Assembly (NCBI GenBank): GCA_012729405.1
Contig: JAAYDH010000101.1
Coordinates: 1 to 10,979 of the forward strand
DNA length: 10,979 nt
Direction: 5' to 3'
Origin: Erysipelotrichaceae bacterium
GTDB taxonomy: Bacteria; Bacillota_I; Bacilli_A; RFN20; CAG-826
Part shown: one piece after another, positions 1 through 6,082 of the stretch
How positions within the stretch are numbered: position 1 is the first letter of the stretch
Layout of the letters: every line of letters begins with the position of its first letter
Translations under genes and position numbers: made by a program
Notes under the pieces: model-generated
Told to the model about the DNA's origin: nothing
The model's database searches: none
Seen by the model: only the letters and a program-made list of their open reading frames with translations

Positions 1-1
1 A

Positions 2-931
2 TTGAATAGTAATATGCCAAATCCAAATTTACGTGAAAATAAATTAAAAAGAGCCCTTGTCGCTCCTTTTCGCAATATCGTAAAAGCATTGAGCAAGAAG
101 TGTTATGTCGCCTCTCAGTATCGATATATCACTCATCATAGACTCAATTTAAAGAATCCAGTTCGCTACACAGAGAAACTTCAGTATCTCCGACTTTTCG
201 TCTATCCGAAGAATCCTTTGATTGTTCAGTGTGCTGGTCGAGCGGGTGTACGGGAATATGTGAAAAAACGCGGTTTTGCCGACAAGGTTATTCCCATTTA
301 CGGTATCTTTAATCATTTTTCCGACATTAATTTTGACGACCTTCCCAATCAGTTTGTCATGAAGTGCACGCACGCCTGTGCCTTTAATTACATTTGTTTG
401 GACAAGAGCAAAATCAATTTAACAGCTTTGGAAAAAATGTTCACTAAGTGGCTCAAAACAAATTACGGGAAAAAGACCGTTGAGATGCATTACTCCCCCA
501 TTAAGCCTCAAATCATTATTGAAAAGTATCTCATCCAAGAAGGAGAGCCTTTGCCAATCGAATATAAGATTCATGTCTTTAATGGCAAAGCCAAGTATAT
601 GTATGTTGTGACCGGGAGAGGTCAAAATATCCGTTACAACAATTACTACATCGACTGGACACCTTTTGATGGAGCACAATTCAACGGATGGAAAAAAACC
701 AGCCACCCGTTAGTTAAACCGGATCGCTGGAACGATATGATTACCATGGCTGAAATTCTCGCTGAACCATTCCCTTTTGTGAGAGTGGATTTATATAACA
801 TCAATGGAAAAATTTACTTTTCCGAAATGACTTTCACCCCGGCGAAAGGGACCCTCATCTTTGATGATGACAAAGCCGATTTCGAGATTGGTGAATGGCT
901 CGATATATCAAAATTTATTAATGCCAAGTAG
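2..931 (+). CDS. TupA-like ATP-grasp protein (surface polysaccharide/teichuronopeptide type), start uncertain
   Basis: This 309-residue protein resembles the TupA-like ATP-grasp family, whose members sit in capsule, teichuronopeptide and other surface-polymer loci and are thought to join amino acids or other acids to sugars using ATP. Family hallmarks seen in order are RYTEKLQYL (55-63), VREYVKKRG (83-91) followed by VIPIYG (96-101), LPNQFVMKC (114-122) with a likely nucleotide-binding Lys121, IIIEKYL (171-177), YKIHVFNGK (188-196), and the C-terminal FPFVRVDLYNINGKIYFSEMTF (257-278), whose Asp263 and Glu275 are probable metal ligands. There is no signal peptide, so it is expected in the cytoplasm. 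The reading frame is open from base 2 (TTG); an ATG lies at base 14, and the true start could be outside the window. It converges on a lipoprotein gene and overlaps its end by 14 bases. The family call is from memory of motifs; the substrate is unknown. Confidence 0.8.
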   Translation: MNSNMPNPNLRENKLKRALVAPFRNIVKALSKKCYVASQYRYITHHRLNLKNPVRYTEKLQYLRLFVYPKNPLIVQCAGRAGVREYVKKRGFADKVIPIYGIFNHFSDINFDDLPNQFVMKCTHACAFNYICLDKSKINLTALEKMFTKWLKTNYGKKTVEMHYSPIKPQIIIEKYLIQEGEPLPIEYKIHVFNGKAKYMYVVTGRGQNIRYNNYYIDWTPFDGAQFNGWKKTSHPLVKPDRWNDMITMAEILAEPFPFVRVDLYNINGKIYFSEMTFTPAKGTLIFDDDKADFEIGEWLDISKFINAK

Positions 932-1937
932 AGTGCGGGAACAAAATCTCGTAGAGGAAGAGGGAGTGCTGAAGCGCTCCTCCTTTTAATATGCGGCTTT
1001 CTGCAAGCGTTGGACTATCATCAAACCAAGAATCGGTAGCGTTAGCCAAGTTCTTAGCTTCGATATTCGCGTTCATTTCAGCAAGGAGATCGTCTTCGTA
1101 GGTGTACTCGATTGAAATTCCGGCGCAGCGATCTAAGGATGGCACGTTTTTGCCTCCGATTTTAAAACCGAAAAGGATGTACTTATCAGTGCTCTCGGAA
1201 GGATTGCAGGGAACATCCTGAATTTCATAATGGACAGGTACACGAGTGTAGCCGTTATCGCTCTTTAGATAGAAAGTAACAGTAAGACCAATATCGGTGA
1301 GGTGAGCAATACTCCCGCCTTCCTCCCCGTAATACCAAGTGGGAATATCAACTGTGACATCATTCCCATCATCATCTTGATAGACGCGACGGAATTCAAT
1401 TGAAGCTTTGAAATTAAGCGCGAAATAGGTGGAAGAGTATAATTCTTTCTTAAATATGCTGCCAAAGCCACCTTCATTAATTTGGACGCGAACCCATTCA
1501 AATTGTCCGTGACAGAATAATTGACCGTCATAAAGTTTAGAAAGAATGCCATAACGGAAAGACTGATCAATCTTGCTTAGTTTATTGCCTTGACCATAGG
1601 AAGTCTTGCCGGTGGTAGAATTAGTCGGCTCAAGATCCGTTTCGTAGGAATAAGAGTCATATTGCGGTTCGAGAGAACGCAAGTTGTCGTCTCCGAATTC
1701 GGTGAAGACAAAATCTCCATTTTTTTCGAGATTGATAACGTCAGCGTCAGGATTGAGAATTTTGTTGTTGGGATTATTTACTAAATCAATATCCTTGTCC
1801 CAAGTTGTGTAATAGTTATCAACAAAGTTGACGTTATTATAAGGATTCCTGTCATATAGTTCCTTTAGCGAATAGCCACAGGAGGTCAACCCGATTGCCA
1901 CCACTAAAAGGAGACTGCTATAAAGATATTTTTTCAT
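918..1937 (-). CDS. Secreted lipoprotein of unknown function
   Basis: I do not recognise this 339-residue protein. It begins with a clear lipoprotein signal: MKKYLY, a hydrophobic stretch, then the lipobox LTSC with the lipidated cysteine at residue 20. It should therefore be anchored to the outer face of the membrane. The mature part is rich in Asp, Asn, Tyr and Ser (for example NNVNFVDNYYTTWDKDIDL) with no further membrane segment, and looks like a beta-rich extracellular domain. The open frame extends 16 codons upstream, but the ATG at 1937 is chosen because GGAG lies 9 bases before it and the signal peptide starts there. Its start lies inside the end of the upstream membrane-protein gene (20-base overlap), so the two are probably translated together. 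The last 20 or so residues overlap the terminator and 3' end of the convergent gene. A role in surface-polymer assembly is inferred from position only. Confidence 0.75.
   Translation of the reverse strand: MKKYLYSSLLLVVAIGLTSCGYSLKELYDRNPYNNVNFVDNYYTTWDKDIDLVNNPNNKILNPDADVINLEKNGDFVFTEFGDDNLRSLEPQYDSYSYETDLEPTNSTTGKTSYGQGNKLSKIDQSFRYGILSKLYDGQLFCHGQFEWVRVQINEGGFGSIFKKELYSSTYFALNFKASIEFRRVYQDDDGNDVTVDIPTWYYGEEGGSIAHLTDIGLTVTFYLKSDNGYTRVPVHYEIQDVPCNPSESTDKYILFGFKIGGKNVPSLDRCAGISIEYTYEDDLLAEMNANIEAKNLANATDSWFDDSPTLAESRILKGGALQHSLFLYEILFPHSTWH
955..988 (+). terminator. Rho-independent terminator of the ATP-grasp gene
   Basis: A 7-bp stem (GGAGTGC, 963-969, with GCGCTCC, 974-980, one G-T pair) and a TGAA loop are followed by TCCTTTTAAT. 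It lies about 30 bases after the stop of the + strand gene. It also lies inside the 3' coding end of the convergent lipoprotein gene. On the minus strand the hairpin is not followed by a T-run, so it should work only for the + strand. Confidence 0.6.
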
Positions 1938-3378
1938 CGATAATTTCTCCTTCCTTTTTTTCTGATTTTTGAGAATCGTTAGCAATTAATTTAGTTTCTT
2001 TTGGTTTATTCACTACTTTGTAGAAAGCATAAGAAAACAAGAATAGACAGACCAAGAACGGCCCAGATAGATAGATTGGCGAGAGATCGCTTGAGAAAAT
2101 AAATGGAGTCATATCGTAATTGAGCAGACCATAAGCGAAGAAGCAGAGAATAAAAGCAACCACCATCGCTTTATCTTTAAGGTGATCCGCGCTGGAGCGA
2201 TAATATTTCATCAATTGAACAAGTCCAAAGATGATAACTGCGATAAAAAAGAGTAAGCCAAACAATCCCGTGGTCATCAAAATATCGAAGAGCCAGGAAT
2301 TAGTTGGAATGATCTCACTAGTTGGGAAAAACCCGAAGAGATAAACAAATTCACCGTTGCCGTTCGTAGTCGTTACACGGTTTAAAATCTGGTTATATTT
2401 TATAGCTAATCCATTTGTATTGAATAAGCGGTTGAGAAGGGGGTTTCCAGCGATGAAATTCTGGAGGGATTGAATAATCCCCACTCCACCTTCTTGGGCA
2501 TTTAGGAATAAGACAAGGAATCCGACAACAAATAGTCCGGCAAAGACGAGCGAGACTATCTTTAGCACTTTTCCTTTCCATTGGAATTTAGCGAAAAGTA
2601 AAACGAGAAGAACAATAGCGAAGAGGAGAACGTCAGTGATGATGGTCATCTTAGAAACGGTCGTTAGTAGGGAGAAGAATCCCAAAAGAGCGTATCCGAG
2701 ATAAAGCAAGAAGGTCGTCTTGTTTTGTTTGAATTTAATAAAGAACAAAGGAATAATTGCGGTGATTAGAAGCGAGGGGAATAAGGAAAAATATTCAACC
2801 GATACTTCGCTAATTGAAAATCCGAGAAGGGCAAACGCCATACCAGAGACAGGGACCGAACTAATGTCGCCATCATAATAAATATATTTATTACGATGAA
2901 GCAATGTATAGAAAGGCATAAATTCCACCATCGTCGCGATGAGATTGATAAAAACCAAAATCGCCAGCGCTGAATAGATGACTAATAAGGCTTTGCTAAT
3001 TGAGAAAGTTTTCAAAGAAGATACAAAATAACCGCAGGCCGCAAAACAGGTCATTGCAATTGGAATAAAGAAGGTTTGATTATATAAAACAAAAGATGGA
3101 ATAAGAGTGAAATTGCTTAGGATACATAGTAATCCAAAGACAAACAATGGGACCAGGAAGAAGGCAAAAGTCGCTAGTCCGTCAGTTTTAATTTGCTTAA
3201 AAGTAACTAAGACAAGGCAAACCAATAAGACAACGCTTAAAATGCTAAAAAGAATATATGATGTGCCAAGCGAGAAGGCAATAAAAGCAAGGACTTCAAG
3301 GGTGAAAAAAACGGCGACATTTGCAAAGGCAGAAAAATCAATTTTTCTTCTGACCGGTTTCTTAACTTCGGTTTCCAT
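1918..3378 (-). CDS. Multi-pass membrane protein, O-antigen ligase/polymerase (Wzy/WaaL)-like
   Basis: This 486-residue protein has about 11-13 hydrophobic membrane segments, a short charged N-terminus (METEVKKPVRRK) and a charged C-terminal tail (KSEKKEGEIIDEK). The pattern fits the O-antigen ligase/polymerase group, which joins or transfers lipid-linked sugar chains at the outer face of the membrane. The best support is the long outside loop at about 325-370, leading into TNSWLFDILMTTGLFGLLFF, which resembles the (H/T)NSxLxxLxxxGxxGLLxF signature of these enzymes. There is no close match to a named member, so the substrate cannot be given. The gene lacks a ribosome binding site: a TAAAAT element ends 7 bases before the ATG, suggesting a leaderless message. 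It overlaps the downstream lipoprotein gene by 20 bases, and a TupA-like ATP-grasp gene lies just beyond, supporting a surface-polysaccharide role. It could be another polytopic family. Confidence 0.65.
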   Translation of the reverse strand: METEVKKPVRRKIDFSAFANVAVFFTLEVLAFIAFSLGTSYILFSILSVVLLVCLVLVTFKQIKTDGLATFAFFLVPLFVFGLLCILSNFTLIPSFVLYNQTFFIPIAMTCFAACGYFVSSLKTFSISKALLVIYSALAILVFINLIATMVEFMPFYTLLHRNKYIYYDGDISSVPVSGMAFALLGFSISEVSVEYFSLFPSLLITAIIPLFFIKFKQNKTTFLLYLGYALLGFFSLLTTVSKMTIITDVLLFAIVLLVLLFAKFQWKGKVLKIVSLVFAGLFVVGFLVLFLNAQEGGVGIIQSLQNFIAGNPLLNRLFNTNGLAIKYNQILNRVTTTNGNGEFVYLFGFFPTSEIIPTNSWLFDILMTTGLFGLLFFIAVIIFGLVQLMKYYRSSADHLKDKAMVVAFILCFFAYGLLNYDMTPFIFSSDLSPIYLSGPFLVCLFLFSYAFYKVVNKPKETKLIANDSQKSEKKEGEIIDEKISL

Positions 3379-3385
3379 ATGCTTT

Positions 3386-3414
3386 ATTTTAACTAGTTCC
3401 TATTTATAAATAAA
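3386..3414 (-). promoter_or_regulatory. Promoter of the Wzy-like gene, apparently leaderless
   Basis: On the minus strand, TTTATT (3409-3414) and TAAAAT (3386-3391) are separated by 17 bases, and the ATG at 3378 follows the -10 element by only 7 bases. Transcription would then begin at or next to the start codon. No Shine-Dalgarno sequence lies at a usable distance. The -35 element is a poor match to TTGACA and overlaps the T-run of the terminator just upstream. Confidence 0.4.
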
Positions 3415-3439
3415 GAAAAACGAGTGGACCTCCCACTCG
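3411..3439 (-). terminator. Terminator of the small acidic-protein gene
   Basis: On the minus strand, CGAGTGG pairs with CCACTCG across a 5-base loop (3421-3439) and is followed by TTTTTCTTTA. It lies 25 bases after the stop codon of the 47-residue ORF and separates that gene from the Wzy-like gene, whose promoter overlaps the T-run. Confidence 0.75.
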
Positions 3440-3463
3440 CTTACATCTTTTGATTTTCTTATA

Positions 3464-3607
3464 CTATTCTTCTGGCTCAAAAAAGAATTCGTCGTTATCT
3501 AAGAAGGAAGCGGAAAATTCTTCCGCCTGGCAAATAGCTTCGGCGATTTGGAGCTCTTCGTTTTCACTGGAAATATCAACATTTCTAGTCTTTGGTCCAA
3601 AATACAT
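3464..3607 (-). CDS. Small acidic protein, 47 residues, unknown function
   Basis: This short gene was found by reading the minus strand. The protein starts MYFGPKTRNVDISSENEE and ends DNDEFFFEPEE. It has 13 Asp/Glu against 2 Lys/Arg, one cysteine (residue 26), no membrane segment and no signal peptide. A helical middle (about 15-35) and an acidic, Phe-rich tail are likely. Support for a real gene is an AAGGAGG site (3617-3623) 9 bases before the ATG, a clean stop, and a strong terminator 25 bases downstream. A small soluble acidic protein like this could be a partner or inhibitor of another protein, but nothing in the sequence identifies one. It is a single-gene unit between the Wzy-like gene and the XRE gene. 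I did not find a convincing promoter by eye. Confidence 0.65.
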   Translation of the reverse strand: MYFGPKTRNVDISSENEELQIAEAICQAEEFSASFLDNDEFFFEPEE

Positions 3608-3623
3608 AAAAAGAATCCTCCTT

Positions 3624-3823
3624 CTCACGATTCACACTTATTATGGTGTCTTACTTTTGACGAGATTAAGTTACCACAGGGAGGGGGTATCTACCAAGAT
3701 AAAAAAACATAACTTTTGACACTGTCCAAATTAACAAAATTTATAATTGCATACTAAAAAGAAAAAGTGGTATTAAGGGAAATAATTATTTATTAATAAT
3801 TGGCATTTAGTTAAGATATAGTC
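3624..3823. other. Intergenic region between divergent small ORF and XRE gene
   Basis: This stretch of about 200 bases must hold the promoters of both flanking genes. It contains two copies of ACTTTTGAC in the same orientation (3653-3661 and 3712-3720, 59 bases apart), a G-rich patch (3679-3687), and TTGACA (3716-3721) with TATAAT (3742-3747). The gap between those two hexamers is 20 bases, too long for a standard promoter. I see no gene in it. Confidence 0.5.
3789..3817 (+). promoter_or_regulatory. Promoter of the XRE gene, apparently leaderless
   Basis: TTTATT (3789-3794) and TAAGAT (3812-3817) are 17 bases apart, and the ATG at 3824 follows after 6 bases, so the transcript would start at the start codon. 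There is no ribosome binding site before this ATG. The layout, including TAGT just before the -10, matches the promoter proposed for the Wzy-like gene. Confidence 0.4.
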
Positions 3824-4441
3824 ATGGATGATTTTGCAAAAACCACTCAACTTATCGCCGAGAACTTAACTTACTATCGGAAAAAGGCGGGACTAACTCA
3901 GTTACAACTCGCCGAAAAGTTCAATTATTCTGATAAATCTGTATCAAAATGGGAGCGCGGTGAAAGTGTGCCTGACACGCTTGTTTTAAAGGCGCTTGCT
4001 GATTTTTATGGGATCTCAATTGATGATTTCTTTCGAAAAGAGAAGGTTGTTATCAATAAACAAGTGAGAGCAAAGAGAAGAATGTTCATTGTTTTGCTTT
4101 CCGTCGGCTTAGCTTGGCTTGTCGCCTCATTATTGTTCTTGGCATTATCAATTTTTGTTAGTGAATTCCGTTTTTCTTGGCTTTGTTTTATTTATGCATT
4201 AGTGGCAAGTTTTATTCTCCTCGTCGTCTGGTCTTCGATTTTTCACCTCCGATTGGGTTTATTCTTGTCGGTTAGTGGTTTGATCTGGACATCCGCCCTA
4301 TCACTATTCCTATCCTTTCACTTAATGCTCCACTTACCAAATACATATCTAATATTTATTGTCGGAATCCCTCTTCAAGTCCTCGCCTTCTTGTGGTACT
4401 TGTTAAAAAAGACGATTAGAATTAAAAAAACATTGGACTGA
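3824..4441 (+). CDS. XRE-family DNA-binding protein with C-terminal membrane domain
   Basis: The 205-residue protein has an N-terminal helix-turn-helix of the XRE/Cro-CI type at about 10-69 (IAENLTYYRKKAGLTQLQLA, then YSDKSVSKWERGESVPD and LKALADFYGISIDDFF). This is followed by a basic linker (KQVRAKRR, 79-86) and four hydrophobic segments at about 87-112, 117-141, 144-168 and 174-194, ending in a Lys-rich tail. The fold predicts a DNA-binding domain tethered to the inner face of the membrane. Such proteins are common in Firmicutes and usually act as local regulators; target and signal are unknown here. The start is the ATG just before the HTH; it has no Shine-Dalgarno and appears leaderless. 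The gene converges on degV with a shared terminator, and its TGA stop lies in the terminator loop. Confidence 0.85.
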   Translation: MDDFAKTTQLIAENLTYYRKKAGLTQLQLAEKFNYSDKSVSKWERGESVPDTLVLKALADFYGISIDDFFRKEKVVINKQVRAKRRMFIVLLSVGLAWLVASLLFLALSIFVSEFRFSWLCFIYALVASFILLVVWSSIFHLRLGLFLSVSGLIWTSALSLFLSFHLMLHLPNTYLIFIVGIPLQVLAFLWYLLKKTIRIKKTLD

Positions 4442-4461
4442 TAAATCCAATGTTTTTATTT
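4424..4461. terminator. Bidirectional terminator between XRE gene and degV
   Basis: CATTGGA (4431-4437) pairs with TCCAATG (4446-4452), extended by flanking A- and T-runs, around an 8-base loop. The A-run on one side and T-run on the other make it usable on both strands, as expected for two convergent genes. Confidence 0.85.
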
Positions 4462-4476
4462 TAATAAACAGTATTC

Positions 4477-5331
4477 TTATTTAACTTGCCCTGCATCGTT
4501 TATGTAGAGGATGCCGAGGGTTTTTGCTCCGCAATGAGAAGTAATGGTAGCACCAGCGATTGTCTCGTATATTTCTTTGAAACCTTTGCTCTTTAGAGAT
4601 TCTTTGGCTTCTTCCACCATTTCTGGGGAGGCAGAGGTATGAGTGACAAAGGCGACTGATAAATCGGGGTTGGGGAATTCTTCTAAAATGTCTTGGCAAT
4701 ATTCATGGATAACAGCGCTATTTCGCCCCATGTATTTCTTGCCAGGAATTAATCTACCTTCTTTTAAGACAATTTGAGGTTTGATGCGGAAGAGGTGAGC
4801 TCCCAAGCGAGCGAGCGCTGAGCAACGACCGCCTTTATAAAGATATTCGATGGTGTTGACCACGAAACTGGCTTGGACAAAGGGAACGCGAGCTTGAACT
4901 TTTTCAGCGATTTCAGCAGCGGTTAGTTTTCCTTCTTCTGCCAACTTAGCGGCATAAAGGACTAATAGACCGATTCCGCTGGATAAGGAAGCTGAATCAA
5001 TCACATGAACATTATCTAATTCCGAAGCGGCAAATTTCGCGTTTCCGTAGGCAGAAGAGATTTGGCTTCCTAAACAGATATGAATAACTCCATCATGATC
5101 TTTTCTCAATTTAGAGAAATGCTCGCCATATGTGAAAGCATTGATCGCGCTAGTCTTAGGCAAAATGTTGTGTTTTTCCACAAAATCATAGATGTCTTGT
5201 GGGGTGATATTTCCATCAAAATCAGTTCGATCTCCAAGTGTGACCTCGAAGGGGATAACGCTGATATGATATTTGTCAATTAACTCACGTGGTAAATCGG
5301 ATGTAGACTCGGCAGAAACGGCAATTTTCAT
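4477..5331 (-). CDS. DegV-family fatty-acid-binding protein
   Basis: The 284-residue protein matches the DegV family throughout. Members bind a fatty acid between two domains and, in Firmicutes, FakB proteins hand it to the kinase FakA for phosphorylation and entry into phospholipid synthesis. Seen features are the N-terminal IAVSAESTSDLP (3-14), KTSAIN (59-64, where family members have TSxPS around the fatty-acid carboxylate), LGSQISSAYGNAKFAA (87-102), IDSASLSSGIGLL (111-123), NTIEYLYKGGRCS (159-171) and the C-terminal GATITSHCGAKTLGILY (260-276), which stands where many homologues have HxGPGxxG. Length is typical. The open frame starts 12 codons earlier, but the ATG at 5331 is preferred because AAAGGA (5341-5346) lies 9 bases before it, against only 3 for the nearby ATG at 5337. 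The gene stands alone between ssrA and the XRE gene. No FakA gene is in the window. Confidence 0.9.
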   Translation of the reverse strand: MKIAVSAESTSDLPRELIDKYHISVIPFEVTLGDRTDFDGNITPQDIYDFVEKHNILPKTSAINAFTYGEHFSKLRKDHDGVIHICLGSQISSAYGNAKFAASELDNVHVIDSASLSSGIGLLVLYAAKLAEEGKLTAAEIAEKVQARVPFVQASFVVNTIEYLYKGGRCSALARLGAHLFRIKPQIVLKEGRLIPGKKYMGRNSAVIHEYCQDILEEFPNPDLSVAFVTHTSASPEMVEEAKESLKSKGFKEIYETIAGATITSHCGAKTLGILYINDAGQVK

Positions 5332-5418
5332 ATTCATTTTTCCTTTCAGCTGGATACATTTGTTCATCTAACTGATTCGCCCACTAAGACGAGACTCAAC
5401 AAACATAATGACGCTCGT

Positions 5419-5447
5419 ATTTTATCATTGTTGCCGATAAAAATAAA
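5419..5447 (-). promoter_or_regulatory. Possible promoter of degV
   Basis: On the minus strand TTTATT (5442-5447) and TAAAAT (5419-5424) are separated by 17 bases, about 90 bases before the degV start. The same two hexamers and spacing occur before the Wzy-like gene. The -35 element is weak, so the call is tentative. Confidence 0.35.
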
Positions 5448-5496
5448 ATAATAGCTCGTTATAAAGACAAAAATACATAGTAGAGGAGGCGAACAT

Positions 5497-5530
5497 AAAA
5501 AAACATTTCCGTTAGGAAATGAATTTTTTA
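5497..5530 (-). terminator. Terminator of ssrA (tmRNA)
   Basis: On the minus strand CATTTCC pairs with GGAAATG around TAAC (5504-5521), followed by seven T residues. It begins about 13 bases after the mature CCA end of the tmRNA. A-rich flanks could let it work in both directions. Confidence 0.8.
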
Positions 5531-5533
5531 ACT

Positions 5534-5932
5534 TGGTGGAACTGCGGGAGATCTGCCCTCCCGGTCCAACGATGACTCTTCAATAACTTCTACAGTTTAG
5601 TTAATACTCAAGTTTTAACGCGTCTTTGCATATCAACCGACTAGAACGCGCGAGATTTTCCTAATTTCGTAATCTAGTAACAAATCCACTCTCGATTACT
5701 ATCTTTTTGTTATGACACCTTACCCAAGCGTGAAAAGCTAAAACCTTGGAAGGCGCTCTGTTCGACCTAAAGAGGCCGAAACCCTAAAATCGGGAAGCTA
5801 TTAAGCTAAGCAGAGAGTTTGAGAGCGAGGTGCTCTCATATAACTGTTGTCAGTTATTTTGTTTTGGTGATAACGTCACCACTCGACTGCAGTTAAAGCC
5901 TAGCACATCGCTGTCGAAACTAAATCAGTCCC
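5534..5932 (-). ncRNA. ssrA: Transfer-messenger RNA (tmRNA), one-piece
   Basis: tmRNA rescues stalled ribosomes by acting first as alanyl-tRNA and then as a short message that tags the unfinished protein for degradation, with SmpB. The 399-base RNA begins GGGACTGATTTAGTTTCGAC, matching the conserved tmRNA 5' end. Its first 7 bases pair fully (one G-U) with CAGTTCC at the 3' end, followed by A and an encoded CCA. CTGCAGT near the 5' end can pair with ACTGTAG near the 3' end as helix 2. GGTGA/TCACC fits pseudoknot 1. CTCTG/CAGAG can close helix 5 around the tag stop and pseudoknot 2. AATAACTG lies just before the tag. The best tag reading is DNSYMRAPRSQTLCLA, then TAATAG. Two oddities: the T-arm is a 6-bp stem with loop GGCAGAT in place of TTCRANY, and the tag lacks the usual ALAA-like end. 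The gene has its own promoter and terminator. Confidence 0.9.
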
Positions 5933-5944
5933 GTAAGCGTAGTT

Positions 5945-5972
5945 ATTGTATCACAATAGACCCGATTCACAA
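5945..5972 (-). promoter_or_regulatory. Promoter of ssrA
   Basis: On the minus strand TTGTGA (5967-5972) and TACAAT (5945-5950) are 16 bases apart. The mature 5' end of the tmRNA is 12 bases past the -10 element, leaving a leader of about 5 bases for RNase P to remove. Confidence 0.6.
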
Positions 5973-6030
5973 CATAATTATACATTTGGAACATTTCCGA
6001 TACTCCAAATGGCTAGACAATATATTCTAT

Positions 6031-6059
6031 TTGAAAAATAGGTGTATATAACATAAAAT
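6031..6059 (+). promoter_or_regulatory. Sigma-A-type promoter of the DUF1189-like gene
   Basis: TTGAAA (6031-6036) and TAAAAT (6054-6059) are separated by exactly 17 bases, close to the sigma-70/sigma-A consensus. A GAGGA ribosome site (6072-6076) follows, 6 bases before the ATG at 6083. It is divergent from the ssrA promoter. Confidence 0.7.
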
Positions 6060-6082
6060 AGACAAGCAAGCGAGGAAACGCT

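Noticed and set aside
419..706. Minus-strand ORFs inside the ATP-grasp gene (also 149-373)
   Set aside because: They are shadow frames of a gene with clear family motifs and have no start signals.
3450..3719. 89-residue + strand ORF opposite the small acidic gene
   Set aside because: No ribosome binding site, unusual composition, and it crosses the noncoding promoter region; the minus-strand 47-residue frame has full gene signals instead.
3716..3747. Perfect TTGACA and TATAAT hexamers before the XRE gene
   Set aside because: The spacer is 20 bases, outside the usual 16-18, and the start would leave a leader of about 70 bases with no ribosome site; kept only as a note.
5534..5610. A tRNA gene ending in CCA
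   Set aside because: The matching acceptor strand is almost 400 bases away and begins with the conserved tmRNA 5' sequence; no cloverleaf with an anticodon arm fits.
5806..5854. UGA read as tryptophan, giving a different tmRNA tag
   Set aside because: UGA ends walJ, rlmH and the XRE gene at exactly the expected places, so a mycoplasma-type code is not supported.
5830..6051. 73-residue + strand ORF
   Set aside because: It lies across the antisense of the tmRNA 5' half and the ssrA and DUF1189-like promoters, with no ribosome binding site.
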